Shown here in pieces: positions 4,597 through 5,310 of a stretch of DNA of 5,310 nucleotides. A model generated the notes under the pieces. The model searched no databases. It was not told the origin of the DNA and saw only the letters and a list, made by a program, of their open reading frames with translations. The stretch is from an uncultured Actinomycetes bacterium (lineage in GTDB: Bacteria > Actinomycetota > Actinomycetes > Nanopelagicales > Nanopelagicaceae). Positions within the stretch are counted from its first letter, which is position 1, and every line of letters begins with the position of its first letter. Location of the stretch: NCBI GenBank assembly GCA_903939005.1, contig CAJAFH010000279.1, forward strand, positions 1-5,310. Direction: 5' to 3'. Position numbers and translations under genes: made by a program.

Positions 4597-5310
4597 CACG
4601 CATAGTTGTTATCGGTGGTGTAGCAGGTGGCATGTCAGCTGCAACTCGCCTTCGTCGCTTAGATGCAAGCGCTGAGATTGTAGTAATCGAGAAGAGCGGG
4701 CACGTTTCATATGCGAACTGCGGTTTGCCTTATTACGTTGGTGGCGTGATCGAAGAAGAAAGTGATTTGCTTCTTCAAACTCCGGAAAGTCTGCACACGC
4801 GATTCCGCCTAGATGTCCGTATTTTGAGTGAAGTGACCTCTATTTCACGCGCCGACAAAAAGGTTTCCGTGAAGAACCTTTTAACTGGTCAAGAGTATGA
4901 AATCAGTTATGACAAGTTGATTTTGAGCCCGGGTGCATCGCCAATCGTGCCGCCAATTCCAGGTGTCGAAAGAGCTCTAACTCTTAGAACTGTCGAAGAT
5001 GTCGAGCGCATAGTTGCTCGAGTAGATCAAAAGCCAAGTAGCGCGGTTGTTATTGGTGGCGGTTTCATCGGCGTCGAAATTGCCGAAAATCTCATTCATC
5101 GTGGAATAAGAACTTCGGTTATCGAAGCTTCAGATCAAGTTCTAGCGCCATTAGATCCTGAGATGGCTTCGCTGGTTGCCAAAGAGATGATTTCGCACGG
5201 CGTCGATCTACAACTTGGCGTATCGGCAAGTGTTATTGGGTCACACACTGTGACACTTAGCGATGGCTCAGAAATTACTGCTGATTTAGTAATTCTGGCA
5301 ATTGGCGTAC
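4593..5310 (+). CDS. CoA-disulfide / persulfide reductase family flavoenzyme, 3' end off the window
   Basis: 239 N-terminal codons are visible and the frame is open at the right edge. This is an FAD- and NAD(P)H-dependent oxidoreductase of the single-cysteine CoA-disulfide reductase/NADH oxidase group. The FAD dinucleotide-binding motif VIGGVAGGMSAATRLRR is at residues 6-22. SYANCGLPYYVGG (39-51) holds the redox Cys43, the catalytic position in CoADR and in NADH-dependent persulfide reductases. LILSPGASP lies about residues 110-118. The second dinucleotide-binding fold GGGFIGVEIAENL is at 155-167, with an acidic residue (E178) at the end of the next strand, which often favours NADH. ATG 4593 overlaps the rhodanese stop (ATGA), giving translational coupling. 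CoADR alone is about 440 aa; fused forms add a C-terminal rhodanese domain, and which applies here cannot be seen. With the CstR-like repressor, persulfide or polysulfide reduction is the likely role. Confidence 0.93.
   Translation, partial: MTRIVVIGGVAGGMSAATRLRRLDASAEIVVIEKSGHVSYANCGLPYYVGGVIEEESDLLLQTPESLHTRFRLDVRILSEVTSISRADKKVSVKNLLTGQEYEISYDKLILSPGASPIVPPIPGVERALTLRTVEDVERIVARVDQKPSSAVVIGGGFIGVEIAENLIHRGIRTSVIEASDQVLAPLDPEMASLVAKEMISHGVDLQLGVSASVIGSHTVTLSDGSEITADLVILAIGV

Overview
The window reads as a compact chromosomal segment of moderate-to-low GC with very short intergenic gaps and overlapping genes. The PsiE-like, YajQ and DUF2202 sequences, the CsoR-family regulator and the MFS style suggest a streamlined actinobacterium, possibly a freshwater Nanopelagicales/acI-type lineage. 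That placement is an inference from sequence flavour; no rRNA or other marker is present.

Left part (1-1152, minus strand): a RarD/EamA-type drug/metabolite exporter whose 3' part lies off the left edge, and upstream of it a complete YajQ-family nucleotide-binding protein. The RarD start (TTG) follows the YajQ stop directly, so the two form an operon.

Middle (1262-1866): a complete type II tRNA-Tyr (anticodon GTA, CCA encoded) on the plus strand. It is followed at once by a degenerate second copy of its own 3' half, with an exact 33-nt direct repeat. Next, on the minus strand, is a PsiE-like membrane gene split into two overlapping frames. It looks like a broken gene that has lost most of its first membrane segment.

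1951-3183 is a complete 12-TM-type MFS transporter on the plus strand. Its 3' end overlaps by 11 nt the convergent gene for an exported DUF2202 ferritin-like protein (3173-3682, minus).

Right part (3726-5310, plus strand) is the most informative region: a tightly packed operon that looks like a sulfane-sulfur/persulfide response unit. It holds a 37-aa Cys-rich protein, a CsoR-superfamily repressor whose cysteine pattern is CstR-like (C43 and C72 present, the Cu-ligand His replaced by Ser), a rhodanese-domain lipoprotein, and a CoA-disulfide/persulfide reductase cut by the right edge. Junctions are TAATG, an 8-nt gap with a strong SD, and ATGA. Upstream, a perfect 7-2-7 palindrome of CsoR/CstR type fills the 17-nt spacer of a TTGACT/TAGTAT promoter. 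A face-to-face minus-strand promoter (TAGATA/TATAGT) may share the palindrome and drive the DUF2202 gene, so one repressor could control both directions. The proposed logic is that persulfides modify the C43/C72 thiols, the repressor releases, and rhodanese and reductase then process the sulfane sulfur.
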